Shown here piece by piece: positions 9,207 to 21,100 of a DNA stretch of 64,000 nt (its first letter is position 1; each line of letters starts with the position of its first letter). Source of the stretch: Chrysophaeum taylorii (Eukaryota > Sar > Pelagophyceae > Pelagomonadales > Pelagomonadaceae); the NCBI GenBank assembly GCA_029834535.1, contig JAQMWT010000361.1:94225-158224 (forward strand), given 5' to 3'. Both the position numbers and the translations under genes were made by a program. The notes under the pieces were generated by a model that made no database searches, was not told where the DNA came from, and worked only from the letters and a program-made list of their open reading frames with translations.

Positions 9207-9779
9207 ATGTGCCTCGTGACACTTCTCCTCGCATCATCATCACGGTGCCTCGCCGTGCAGCTGAGCCCCCAGTTAGCGCAGGCGCGCGCCGCCCTCGCGC
9301 AAGCTCTTGTTGATGCGCCTCCCGCCGTTGGGAGGCGCGAGCTCTTGGGCGGCAGCGCCGCCGCCCTCGCCCTCGCGCGAGTCGCTGCCGTAGACGCCTC
9401 GGGCGGCGCTACCGCCGGTGGCGCGTACCTGCTCCGGGCCAAGGAACGCTACAACGCGCGCGTCGTCGCGGGCGCGAAGGACTTCCGCGCCCTCAAGGCC
9501 TCCGTCGATGGCGGCGACGCGACCGCGATGACCGATTTCTTCGCGGGCGACTCCTTCGAGGACCTCTGCGCCGCCGGCTTCTTGCTCTCCAACGCCTTCA
9601 GGATTAACTCGACCCAAAACCCTGACAAAATCTTCCAGGTCCAAAAGTTCAAAGCCTTCAAGAAAGAGGCCGACACCGTCACGGCCGCCCTCAAGAAAAA
9701 AAAAATACCCGACGCGACCGCCGCCTACGCCCGGGCTTCGGCCGCTCTCGACGACTACATGAACGCCGTCGGACTCTAG
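9207..9779 (+). CDS. Plastid-targeted thylakoid-lumen protein, PSII extrinsic (Psb31/PsbQ-like) candidate
   Basis: A 190-residue frame from ATG 9207. It opens with an ER-type signal peptide (MCLVTLLLASSSRCLAV). A transit-like stretch leads to a second hydrophobic segment preceded by twin arginines (GRRELLGGSAAALALARVAA), the arrangement of lumen proteins imported by the Tat route into plastids bounded by extra membranes. The mature part (about 125 residues) is all helical by pattern, with Lys-rich amphipathic helices and the ending ASAALDDYMNAVGL, which recalls four-helix PSII subunits such as PsbQ' and Psb31. The family call is from general pattern only; another small lumen protein is possible. 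Targeting is well supported, function is not. Confidence 0.6.
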   Translation: MCLVTLLLASSSRCLAVQLSPQLAQARAALAQALVDAPPAVGRRELLGGSAAALALARVAAVDASGGATAGGAYLLRAKERYNARVVAGAKDFRALKASVDGGDATAMTDFFAGDSFEDLCAAGFLLSNAFRINSTQNPDKIFQVQKFKAFKKEADTVTAALKKKKIPDATAAYARASAALDDYMNAVGL

Positions 9780-10380
9780 ACACAGCTTCCTTCCTGTTTT
9801 TTGTTCTCGCGACGACGTTGTTTCCGGTCGGGGGGAGGTCCTCGGTGGACTCGGAGGTACGCGCGCGCGTCACGAGGTACGCAACTGTATCGGTCGTCGA
9901 AGAAACGGCGGGAGCGCGGATGTCTGTCTGTCTGTCTGTCTGTCTCAGGCTGCCTGTCCACGATGAGGAGGCCTGTCTGTCCCCGCGGCGTCGTCGTCGT
10001 TGTCGTCGTCGTCGTCGAGGTGATCGGTTGGACCAAGATGGCGTCGTCACTCGGACCGGAACGAAGCAGCGAAGAGGACGCCCGAACGGATCGGCGCGGA
10101 CCGTGGAAATAGAAACGCGTATCTAGCTAGCTCTCCCGACGGACGGGACCTTGCCACCGCGGTTCCTTGATGGTGCGCGGCACGAGCGGCGATCGAGTCC
10201 AAGCCGCCGTCGCGATGGAATTGCGCCGGTGCTTCCTTTCACCACGTCGGCCGAACGGGACATCGCATGCCTCCCGATCACGTTCACTTCGGGCCGCGCG
10301 GGTTGTTCGTCGTCGCGACGACGTCCGTGGAAGCAGCGCCGCGAATCCCGTAGTCGAACGCCACGCAAGGGTAAGTATTG
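9780..10380. other. Intergenic with (TGTC)n and TCG-rich repeats
   Basis: A 600-bp gap with a TGTC microsatellite at 9921-9945 and a GTC/GTT-rich stretch near 9990-10020. Several overlapping frames are Arg/Ser-rich and look like composition artefacts. A strong donor-like string, GGGTAAGTATTG, at 10369-10380 just before the next gene's first ATG suggests an upstream exon may exist within this gap. Confidence 0.5.
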
Positions 10381-11625
10381 ATGACGAGTCCAGGACCCCA
10401 ATGGCGTCGTCGTTCGGCCACCACGTTTTTGTTGGCTGTTGCGCCAACCCGCGGGCGAGTCATGGTGAGCTCAATGGTGTTCGAGGCGCCGCCAACGATC
10501 ATGGCCATCGTGAAAAACCTCGTGCAGTTCACGCAGGAAGGCACGCCGATCGTAATCCACGTCTCGAGCGGCGTGCACGCCTTCGATGTTGTCGAGGAGC
10601 AGCTCGGCAACGCCCGATTCTCCCCAAGGGTGTACCTTAACCCCCGACGCCTAGCGACGGCGCACGGCGCGGGCACGATCCTGCTGGGTCACGTGCTCAA
10701 CGCCGAGTACGCGGCGCGCGGCCTGGGCCTGGAGGAAATCGAGTACTGCGCAGTCATGGCCTCAGCATCCAGATTCTTCCTGCCCGGTATCGAGAGATGG
10801 GTCGCCGCGGGACAATTTTCCAAGGTCGCGCCCCGCGTCCCCTGGCTCGAGCATTACTGCGAGGACGGAGGCAGACGCGCCTCCGGAGGCAAGGACGGCG
10901 GGCTCCACGCGTGGTACTTCAACGCGAGCTTTTTCGACAAACGCGACAAGTGCATTACCGGTTTTTCTGGGCACGAGGGCATGTTTTTCCCGATGCACGT
11001 CTTCCTCGCTTTCATTGACTGGGCGCGACGCACGCGAACCGAAGACAACGCGACGATTGAGCAAAGACTTTTCGAACAGCGCGGCGCATTCGGTGGCTTT
11101 GGATTCGAGGAGGTCTACCTCCAGACTTTTATTCTCGCCAATTTTAGGACCGACTACGACCGACATCATGCTGGCGGCAGGATATCGCAGCATTGGCCGC
11201 CGAGAGCTGGTCGCGTCGGCGCCCTCGACGTCCTCGCGTATCGCCTCGCTCGCAACACCTCGCAAACCCCAATGCCGCTCGCCATCAAAAGATGGAGTGG
11301 CCTCCCGCACGATAATGCGTTCGTTGAGTGCCTCGGACGCGCCGACGAGTCCTCGATGTCGCTCGCGCCGCGCGCAAATTCCAACGACGACAGCCCGTTG
11401 TTGGCGTACGCCCCACCTCTGCCCGTGCTGCAACTCCAGCTAAACACGCTCGCCTGTCTCAACGAGACGAACTTTAACCTCGACCAGAACTTGCGTGGGA
11501 ACATCAAATCCGACCAAAAGCAACTCACCTCGATCCTTGGCTCGAGAGATGCCTTCCCGAGTCTGAGGGCACTTTACGGCCAGGTCCGCGAGTGGGTAGC
11601 CAACCAGACGCGCCGGTCTTTCTGA
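10381..11625 (+). CDS. Hypothetical protein, possibly a glycosyltransferase-like luminal enzyme
   Basis: A frame of 414 residues from ATG 10381, with internal ATGs at 10462 and 10474. The alpha/beta core includes PTIMAIVKNLVQFTQEGTPIVIHVSSG, CAVMASASRFFLPGIERWV and HEGMFFPMHVFLAF. This layout (a strand ending in H, a stretch like 'ASNELFV+PG', then 'EG-FYP') reminds me of algal and nematode GT14/core-2-like proteins, but no decisive catalytic motif is seen. Several N-x-S/T sequons would fit a luminal domain, yet the visible N-terminus lacks a good signal anchor. The donor-like GTAAGT just upstream suggests the true N-terminus may come from another exon. The C-terminal 60 residues are Asn/Gln-rich. 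Confidence 0.5.
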   Translation: MTSPGPQWRRRSATTFLLAVAPTRGRVMVSSMVFEAPPTIMAIVKNLVQFTQEGTPIVIHVSSGVHAFDVVEEQLGNARFSPRVYLNPRRLATAHGAGTILLGHVLNAEYAARGLGLEEIEYCAVMASASRFFLPGIERWVAAGQFSKVAPRVPWLEHYCEDGGRRASGGKDGGLHAWYFNASFFDKRDKCITGFSGHEGMFFPMHVFLAFIDWARRTRTEDNATIEQRLFEQRGAFGGFGFEEVYLQTFILANFRTDYDRHHAGGRISQHWPPRAGRVGALDVLAYRLARNTSQTPMPLAIKRWSGLPHDNAFVECLGRADESSMSLAPRANSNDDSPLLAYAPPLPVLQLQLNTLACLNETNFNLDQNLRGNIKSDQKQLTSILGSRDAFPSLRALYGQVREWVANQTRRSF

Positions 11626-12135
11626 TATTTATTTATACATTAACGATGTCGCGCGAAACCAAAAGGGACTGCCAATCCTTTGCACTCACTCCCAACCGCT
11701 GTTGTGGAGAAACGTCGTGGAGAAACCTGCTTTGCGTCACTGTATGCTCCTCCTCATGTGGACATTTGTGCCGGCCTCCCTGCTTGCAATGGCGCCTTTG
11801 GTGGACCTGTAAAACGGCGACTAACTCCAGGGATATAATTAATAAGGTGGCTGTCAAGGTGTTGTTGCAAGAAACTTTGATGGACGCCTTCCTGGACCTT
11901 GTTGTCCCTCTCATAGCGCAGCGCTGATCATGACTGGCGAAGGGATGGACGTGCGCAATGTTGCTGATGCACACCCCCCTTGCAACTGCGACGTTCCTTT
12001 TCCGCGCCTCATCATCGTCATCCACTGCGGACGCACGCGTATTGACCGCCAAAAAGCGCTAGCCTAACCGTCCTTATTAGGTAGGGTAAGTATAGACGAG
12101 TAGGATAGGGTCAACGATCAAGATACTAAAAAAAA
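11626..12135. other. Intergenic, no feature recognised
   Basis: The gap lies between two same-strand genes. Frames on both strands are short and show no domain pattern. AT-rich short runs and a GGTAAGTATAG string near 12085 could belong to the 5' UTR of the large gene that starts at 12136. Confidence 0.4.
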
Positions 12136-15100
12136 ATGGCGGCCGATGTGCTAGACCTGGCTGGGACGCCGCTCACGGACGCGGCATTCCGGGGGCTCGT
12201 GCACCGCGGAGTGCGCGAGCTACGGATCGACCGCACAGGTCTCACGGACGTGGCAATGCGCATCATCTCCAAGAGCGACATGCGGCTCGAGATCATGTCC
12301 GCGACGCATCTGCCGATCACTGATCTCGGGGCGTCAGCCGTCGTGCGCACCAGTGTCTCGTCTGAAAACTCCAATCAGTGACTCTCGCATCTAGGTGCGC
12401 TCCATGCCGCTTCGCGAACTCGACTTGTCGTACTGCGCACGTCTGGGGGGGGAGGTGTTCAGCAAGGTACGCGGGCTGCGGGCGGTTGCGCTTGGGGGCT
12501 TGCCTCGTGTCGACGACGACGTGTTCGCGGATCTTCTGGCGAACAATGATCTCCAAAAGCTTGAGCTGCGGGACGCCGCAGTGACTGACCGGTCTGCGCG
12601 CGCGTTGACGTCGACCAAGCTCGCGTGGGGCCGCAAGCGCCGAGAGCTGCGCCTCACCGAGCTCACGATCGAGAGGTGCGCTAAGATCACCGACGTTTTC
12701 GTCGAGCGCCTCGCCAAATGCCCTCTAGTTCGCGTCACGCTGCGCGACGTGGAGGTGCGAGGGTTGGGCTGGCTCAAACGCGTCGAGTTCCTCGACGCGA
12801 GCCGGACGGCGGTGAGCGATTTGCGCGGCCTGCCCAAGACACTTCGCGCGTTAGACGTGTCCGAGTGCAAGATCACGCAATTCATCGAGTGCCGAGATCT
12901 TCGCTCGTTTAAGGCCAACAAGACCACATTGAGAGACCCAATCGCCCTCGCGTCGAACCCGCTTCGCGAACTCTCGCTGAGCCGCTGCCCGCTGTCCGAC
13001 AAGTGCGCGGTTCTTTTGGTGAGACGACTCCGCCGTCTCCGGCGCCTCGATCTCTCATTCTCTATATCGTCAAGAGTTCTGCGGGAAATCGCTACTTTGA
13101 CGTGCCTTGAGTTTTTGGATGTTTCGGGCATCGTTGATGAGGCGGCGGTACAGCTGCCGAGAGTGCGAGAATTACGAGCCACTGATTGCAATTTGAACTC
13201 GGCGGAACTACCGTGTGAAATTGTAGACGTTTCAAGATCGCGCGTAGGGACGGCGACGGCTTTGAAACTTGTCGAGAAAAATCTTGAGAAAATCACCTTG
13301 ACGGGGTGTCCCATCGACTTTGAAAAGGTGCGCGAGAGGGTCACGGAGCATCCGTTTCTGTCGATGATCGAGCCGACCGTTGTTGGGCGCTCTGCCGAGA
13401 ATCAAATGGCTCTCGACGAGTGGCGGGAGAAGATGCGCCACAGAGCCGCGATCGTCATCGGAGGTTTTTTTGCTACGTTCTTCAAGTCGCCAGCGGAGGA
13501 GGAGCCTGAGCCTGACGACGAGCCTGCTGTCGAAGGAGGAGAAGACGTGCCTCCCGAGATCCCAAAGGTGCAGAGGACACTGCCGGACGTCGGAAGACCG
13601 GAGGTGCGGTCGTGCGAGCCGCTCGAACAGCCGACTCTCGCTCCCGTGATCCCAAAATCGTTTCTGCTGCTCAAAATATTCCGGAAGTGGCAGGCTTACA
13701 AACGGGAGCTCCCATGGGCTGCCGCGGACGCGCTCTTTAAGCGACGAAGACGACCATTGTTCGCTTTGTGGAAACGCCACGCCAAGCTAGCTGTGCGGAG
13801 ACGCCGACGGCTCGTCGCCGTGTTCCTTCAATGCGTCAGCGCGGAGTCGTACTGCGGCGAGCTGCGAGTAAAGGCAGAGCTCGCGGAGCGTCACTTCCGA
13901 CGAAAGAAGCTGCGTCAGCACTGGCCATTAGCGATTGTTGGACCCAACAGATACGTCCTTGCCCTCGCGGCGATCCGCCGGCGACGATCTGCCGCTCTGG
14001 TCCCGCGAGTTTTTGAGGCCTTCTGCATCTACAGACTCCACAGAATCCACCAGCGCCGTAGGAGCCACATCCCAACAGGGCCGCGATTTGCTGTGCGACG
14101 CATCCACCGCGTCGCCGTGATGCGAATCCGCGAGCGGAGAGCGTCCGAGATCGCCGACGAGTTTTGGAGCGAGAGACGGCTAACGTTGGCACCACTCTCG
14201 AGATGGCGTCTCGTGCGAAAGCACCTCAGACCAGCCATGGCTCTGGCCGAGGACCACTACGAGACCTCGTTGCAACTCCGATTTGAGCGAAGCTGGCCGG
14301 CTTGGTTGGCCGTACTCGATCGCGCTCGGAAAAGAGCACGGCTACGTCGAAGCCAGCAGGCAGTCGAAACCAGCGTGCTCTTGTTGTTGTTGTTGTTGTT
14401 GTTGTGACGAAGTCGTCTTTGTAGATGTGAGTGAAAAAGAGCTCGCAGAAATCATCAATCTCGCGACAGGTAAAAGATCTCGCGAGGCATCGGTTCGCAA
14501 TGCGGTCTTTGTGGCGGTTCCGGAGTGGGCTGCTCAGCGCGCGCGCCGAGCGGGTCGTCATTGCTGTGTTGCTCTCGGTGGCAACGGAGGTGGCCGGGAC
14601 GATTGGCCTCACGGCGTCCATCGTGACGCAGAGAGAGGCAATTTTGGCTTCGGTGGCCGCTGCGAGGGCTCGAGTGACACTGAGCCTCGGCGAACGGCGC
14701 GACTTTTCGTTAGAGCAGTGGGAGCGGAGCGCTGACGAATGCATTCTCACGCAACGTGCTGCTCTACGGCTGCAGACAGCGTACCGAAGGGCACGCGACG
14801 CGCGTCTGGTCGAAGAGTATCGTGCGTGGCGGGACTTTGCAGTTTTGGTGCTCCAAAAGAACGTCCGACGATGGTTCGCTCAACGGCAACTCTTTAAACT
14901 TCGGCGGCACCGGGTCCTTCGGGAGACAGTCACAGCCGAAAACGAGCGGCTCGCGATGGAATCCGAGGAAGAAGAAACTCGAGAGTTTCTTTATTTGGAG
15001 ATAATGTGGCGCCGCGTCGAGAACCTCGTCCGCCGAAAATTGGCTTGGAAGCGAACCGCAACGCTCCGGGCGGAAATCACCAAACACAAACAGCGAGCGT

Positions 15101-18100
15101 TTCTTACCAAAAGAGGCGCAGACATCGAGGAGATGCAGCGCCGCGAGCAACAAAGAGCGTTGGACGAAATTCGAGAGACTGAGGCTGCGTTGGCCATTCA
15201 GCGGCGCTTTCGAGGCGCGGTCGGGCGACGAAGGTTCAGGAACAAGCTGCACGTGCAATTGGACGCGCTCGCAGCCATACGATGCCAGACGGCGTACAGA
15301 GCGGCGATGGGCCGCAGGAAGGCTGCGGCAATGCGGCGGACGATCGCGGCGCAACAATACTTTCGAGCGAACCGACGAGTGCAAGGCGCCGTGTTGCGGT
15401 TGCTCGGAAAGAAACAACGAAAAACGCAACGCGAACTGCTGCGAGTGTTGGTCCCACTCGGGCTAGATCCTTTGTCGTTTACATTATCGCTCAAAGCGCA
15501 GCTCCGCGATCTTCGCGCCGATATGCTGCGGAAACCTGTGCCGCCCGTCGATTGCGGCGATCCCGTCCAACACCGCTCTGGAAAAACGGCGTTCCTTGTG
15601 GCGATCGACAAGTCAATCCCGGAAAACCCCGTGGCCGAGCTGACTTTTGATGATGACGGCGGGCGTTCGTCCGTGCCCGTCGATGCGTTAGTCAAGTTCG
15701 AGCGAGCAGCCAAGCGCAAGATTCGCATATTTTCGGCCGCGGACAGGGCGGCGTTAAAAATACAATTGCTTGCGCGCCGCCGACAGGCGATGCGACGCGT
15801 AGCGAGACACAGATATGCCTTTTGGCGAGATTCCCACGCCAAACGGCGCGTCCTTTTGGCCGTGTTGACTTCGTTTGACGCGTTGCAACACGACGCCGTT
15901 CGCGTGCTTCGTCGGTTGCACGGACTCCGATTGGAGCATTTTGATTTGCCAATTGTCCCTTCGGCCTTTGCCAAAGTTCAAAGAGATAAGCGGCTCGAGC
16001 GCCAGATCAAAGCCGAGCTCAAACTACGCGCGCACTTACGGGCGAAGCGAGTCCGACATTTGCGGAAAGGTGCCCGCCCGAACAACGCCGTCAAAAAGGC
16101 GCTCTTCGGGACCCAAACAATGACGACCGTGAGAGACAGCGAGGCCGACGAACGCGACTGGGCGCGATTCCTCAACGCAGCGCCTCCGGCGCGCCAGATG
16201 CGAACTCGCTGGGCACCACCGTTTCTCCATGCACATTTTCTCTTTGGCGCGGACGCCGTGCTCGCTTTGGCCGTCCGCAAGAAGCTTGCTACGGCTGCGA
16301 CGAGCGTCCGCGCCAAGCCGATTGATATCTCCACGCAGTTTGGAAGATCTCCACACCTTCGTGTTCGCGAGGTCGCGTTTTACCACGGCACTTGGCCCGA
16401 GGGCGAAGGATTCCTCGAATTTCTCGACGGCTACGGCTGCGAAGAGGAAAAAACTCTTCGAGTCCGCATCATCCGTGCCCAAGACCTCCGCGCCAGCGAT
16501 TTGTCCACGAGCGACCCCTACGTCCGAATAAAGTGCAACGGACGGACCTTCCGCTCGAGGACCAAGCTCCGGACGTTGAATCCAGTGTACGACGAAGTCT
16601 TCGAAGTGGACGTGAGCGACCCCAAGGAGCGCCTCGTGTTGGAACTTTGGGATTGGGACAAGTTTTCTGCTGACGACTACCTCGGTAGCGCACAGATCCA
16701 GCTCGGGGCGATGGACCTCACGGCGCCAAGGCGATTTTGGATATACCTCGGGTGCGTACGTGTTTTCGTGTGCGTTTTTTTTTGGACGTCAAACGCGTGT
16801 GTTTTTGGACGTCGCAACTCCCGGTACTGGGACACAATGAGGGAATTAAATTTGTGTCTTCCCTTCGAATGATGCCACGGTCTCTGTCTCGAGAAGTGCA
16901 TCGGCAGCTTAACAACAGTGCCTGATCGCAAAAGAAAAAACAACAACAATATTCGTGTACTTTAAGTCGCGTTGACAATGCAGACAAATGATAGGACCAG
17001 CAACAAGTCCGACGCACATAACTATAGTGCCCTTGATGATGGTCGCGCTTGCACACATTTGATCAGTCTGTCGTGTCGACGAACGGCTGGCAAACAAAAG
17101 TAACGAATTTATTGTTTCAAGTGGTTGCATCATAATCTCTGCTCTCTTGTAACTCTCTCCCTAGGGGACTGATGATCCCACGTTTGTGTGTGTGTCTTTG
17201 TTTTTTTGTTTGTTTTTTTGTTTGTTTGTTTGTTTGCTATCAGAAGTCTTGTCTCACAGACTGGGGTTGGATGACCGATGACCTCAGGTACTACCCTTCG
17301 CGAGGGCAGCAGACGCACGACAGAGGAGCATTGGAGATAGAATTGCAGTGGATGGAGAAAATGAGTGCCGAGGATCTTGACCTGCGCAGAATGCGAAGAC
17401 GGGCAGCCTTGCGATTGGAGACCTGGGCCCGCGGCCGCTTGGCCGTCATCCAGCGGCGTGCCTTGGAAAGGTCGCACAGAACAGCGTTAAATTTCATTTT
17501 CGAGTCGGCTTCTACAATTCAAACGACTTGGCGGGCACTGATGTCGAGGAGATTCGTGAAGAAAGTGCGCGTCCAACGACGAGCCGCGCTGCGGCTCCAG
17601 GCACTGTGCCGTCGGAAGCTCGCCTTTTTGGATTTGCAGGAGCTTCGTAAGCGGTTTCACGCAGCACTGACGATCCAGAGGATTCGGGGGGCAAGGCTGC
17701 TGGCCGCCCGACTGCGGCTCGTACGATGGATTGAGGAGACGTATGCCGCGTTGGTTATTCAAGCGTTCTCGCGCTCGCGCGTACGGCGGCCACGCGCTCG
17801 AAAAGGGCCTTTAGATTGGTTGGCATGGTACGGGCGTGATTTTTTGTATGGCTCCAAGCGACTTCGTCGTATCTGCCACAGAGCGATGCGGGTCCTTCTG
17901 AATACAGGAGGGAGAGTACGGACAGTCTATGGTCATGCTATCGTGATAAGCGTCAACAGATTCATCACGGTGATTTTGCTGCAGACGACGCTTGAGAGAA
18001 CGACGAGGGCCGAGCGTGCGGAGAGACTCGCAACCGCGCCAAGACACACTGCCGTTCTCAGACCGGCGAGCCTCTTGACCAAGGTAACTATCCTCGAGAA

Positions 18101-21100
18101 AGTCGTGATGCTCCAGTGCCTCTTCAGATTCACCAAGGCCTGCCGACACGTGTTCTGTCTGTTCGAAGAGCACCGCGCCGCGCGACGCGTCCAGCGGATC
18201 GCGCGGAGGCGATTAGGCCAGAAAGGCAGAGCTGCGATTAAGATACAGACGCGAGTCCGCGTCGATTTAGGGCGCAAAGCGCTCCGAGAGCTGCGAAAAG
18301 AAGTTGCCGCAGCCGTAAAACTCCAGTTGAAACATCGCCAGCGGCTCGCTCTGCGACGTCTCGAGGACAAGCGATTGGCTGGATGCACTGCCTGCCTGTG
18401 TTCGTCTGAATACTTTCCGGCGTCTCTGACGCTGGAGAGCAAAGGCTTCTGGAGTTCGAGTCGACCCAACAAACAGTGGATCGTGTACGACATGCAGGAC
18501 CCAACATGCATCGGCGTGTGCGATTTGATCTGCCCAGACAACACGACTGCTCCGCGATTTGTAACGATCGACGTCAGCGATTCTGCGACCGGATCATTCG
18601 AGACGCTTCTATCTGCCGAGCTTTGTGCCCCGCGGAGCCTTTCCGAGCTTCGGGTGCTCGAGAAAAACGCCGTCGGCCACAGGCTTCAACTCCCGCTGAC
18701 GCTAAGGAGATTTTGGCGACTTTCATTTTTGAGAAACTGGGGGAGCACGGAGTGCGTCGCTCTCAGTCGAGTGCGGTGGCTTGTAGCCAAGGAGTTCTCG
18801 CCAAATATCCTGCGACATCCCGACTCACTTTTTGTCGAGGGACCGCAAGTCGGGGGTTGGGTGCAATTCGAGTTGTCGATCGACGCGTTCGCGTGGCCGC
18901 CGCCCGAGTTTGAATGGTTTCGAGACGGCCACCCTGTGGGAAAAGGTGCCACCCTCAACGTAAAAAGCCGCGTGCTTCGGAGCGCGGAGACTAAGAAGTT
19001 TAGATGCCCACACTGCCGAAAAGTTAACAGAGACGTGCCGAAAAACGTTTACCGCACCCTTTGCATGAACTGTCAGACTGTCTTCAACTGGCCAGAAGTG
19101 ACCTACAAGGAGCCTATTGACGATGGCGAGATCAGCCGACTAAAGCGTCAGCTCGAGCGCGAGAAGGAGGACTATGCGAGTCTCGAGCTCCAGTTGCGAT
19201 TGCAGAATAAACCAATCCCCGATCGGGACCTTTCGCTCGAAAAAATGATTCAGCAAAAGGAAGAAGAGAAAAAGCGGCGAATATTTGAAGCGCTTAAGGA
19301 GCCGCGGCTGCTCGAATATGACTGCGAGGGAGTGTATACCTGCCACGTGTCAAACATGCGCCGAACGATTCGACGAACTGTTATTTCGGAGCCGGCAGCC
19401 ATATTGGTCGGCGACCCCCCGCCCTTGAAGACAAAAGTCGTGAGTGACTTCAGGCCGAAACCGCACCGTCGAAGAAAACACTTCGAAAGGTACGTGTCAG
19501 TACACGGTTTTTTTCGCCGAGGTGTCGTCTCGGGAGAAGTTATCCTTCGCTACGCGTCGGGCGACACTTACTGCGGGCCTATAGTCCCCGAGAAATTGCT
19601 CGACCATATGGGAGTATCGCGTCCAGGAGCAGACCACTGGGGCTTGTGGATCATGCCGGATGGCACGAGGTACGAAGGAGCGACTGTGGACAACCATTTC
19701 GATACGAGGAGAATAGTCGGTGACTTTCGGGTAACGACGACGACAGAAGTCTACGACGGCCAGATCGTCGACGGCAAACGCCACGGCTTCGGAGAGTGAG
19801 TGCTTGTGTGTGGTTGTTGTGCGCTGCCTTGGATAATAATAGCACCGGTGTGCTGCTCGCGAAGTATCAGGCGCAGCGGTGAAACGCTTGAGTCGCTGTC
19901 GCGAAGTATCAGGCGCAGCGGTGAAACGCTTGAGTCGCTGTCGCGACTTTCATTGCGGTGCACGCGATTGTCTCGAGATAGGAACGAAACGCGCGATCAT
20001 TGCTTGAACAGATGTATTTGTTGTGCTGTATGCAATGAACTCGCGCGATCACTGGAACATAGGTGTCGGTATCCGGACGGATCTTTGTACAGTGGGGAGT
20101 GGCACCAAGGCCTTCGACAGGGCTTCGGTCGATTGGAAGGATCTTCAGTCTACGAAGGAGACTGGGATAGGGACGCGATCCACGGCCAGGGGACGTGGCA
20201 TTGGAGGGATGGCTCTTCGTATTGCGGTGAAGCGGTGCACGGGATTCGGCAGGGAGTGGGCGTCTATGTGTCAGAGAAGCACGACGTGTTCATCGGCGAG
20301 TTCGCTGACAATCAGATGCATGGGAAAGGAGTTTTATCATACCACGACGGCTCCCGTTTTGAGGGCGAGCTTTCGATGAATAGCCGCATTACTGGCGTTT
20401 TCACTGACATCCACGGGGTCCGTTACTTTGGAACCTACAGAGACGGGGTCCGCCACGGCGAGTTTCTGGTTCGGAGACCGGTGGGCGACGCAGACGAGAT
20501 TCAACAAGGCTTGTGGGAGAACGGGGAGTTTATCGAGTGGACGACGCTCCCGTTGAATCCGATCGCGACAGAACAGTTCTGTTCCGTGTTTGAAAATGAG
20601 GAAGAATATGATGGAGTTTATGCGCTAATGGTCGCGACCAGAGTTGATTCTGCGCGTATTGCCGTCGGAAAGCTGTCTCCGCAGCACGCAGAAATTTTCA
20701 CGCGTACGCGCGCGTGTGTGTGTGTGCCACTACGCGTGTTGTGAAGTGTGTGTGACACTCGCGTGAACCAACCACGCAGGTTGCCCGCCGATTGCCGTTG
20801 TTGCCGCCAGGGGTGCAACCGGACCATCCGAGGGTGGTGCCTATCGTAAAAAGGATTCGCCGGGAAGGTGGGAATCTTGTGGCGAAGGATACGTACGAAG
20901 AGGCGAAGGCCGAACTGCTGCGTATCGAGCCCGAACTTGCAGAGGTCGCGACAGCGATGCGAGCGGCACGCGCGGAAATCGAACGTCACAGCGACTTTGT
21001 CAGCGAGAAAGAACGAATAGTGAGTGGTTGTGATCTGGAGATTTCAACGCTGGAAAAGAAGAAGCGACTCGTCGAAGCCAAAATTTCGAAATTCTGGGAT

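Noticed and set aside
14283-14735. Frame with a poly-Cys run (VVFVDVSEKELAEIINLATG)
   Set aside because: Looks protein-like for a short stretch, but the Cys run is the TTG/TGT repeat of an intron. Splicing 14375-14469 keeps the IQ-protein frame.
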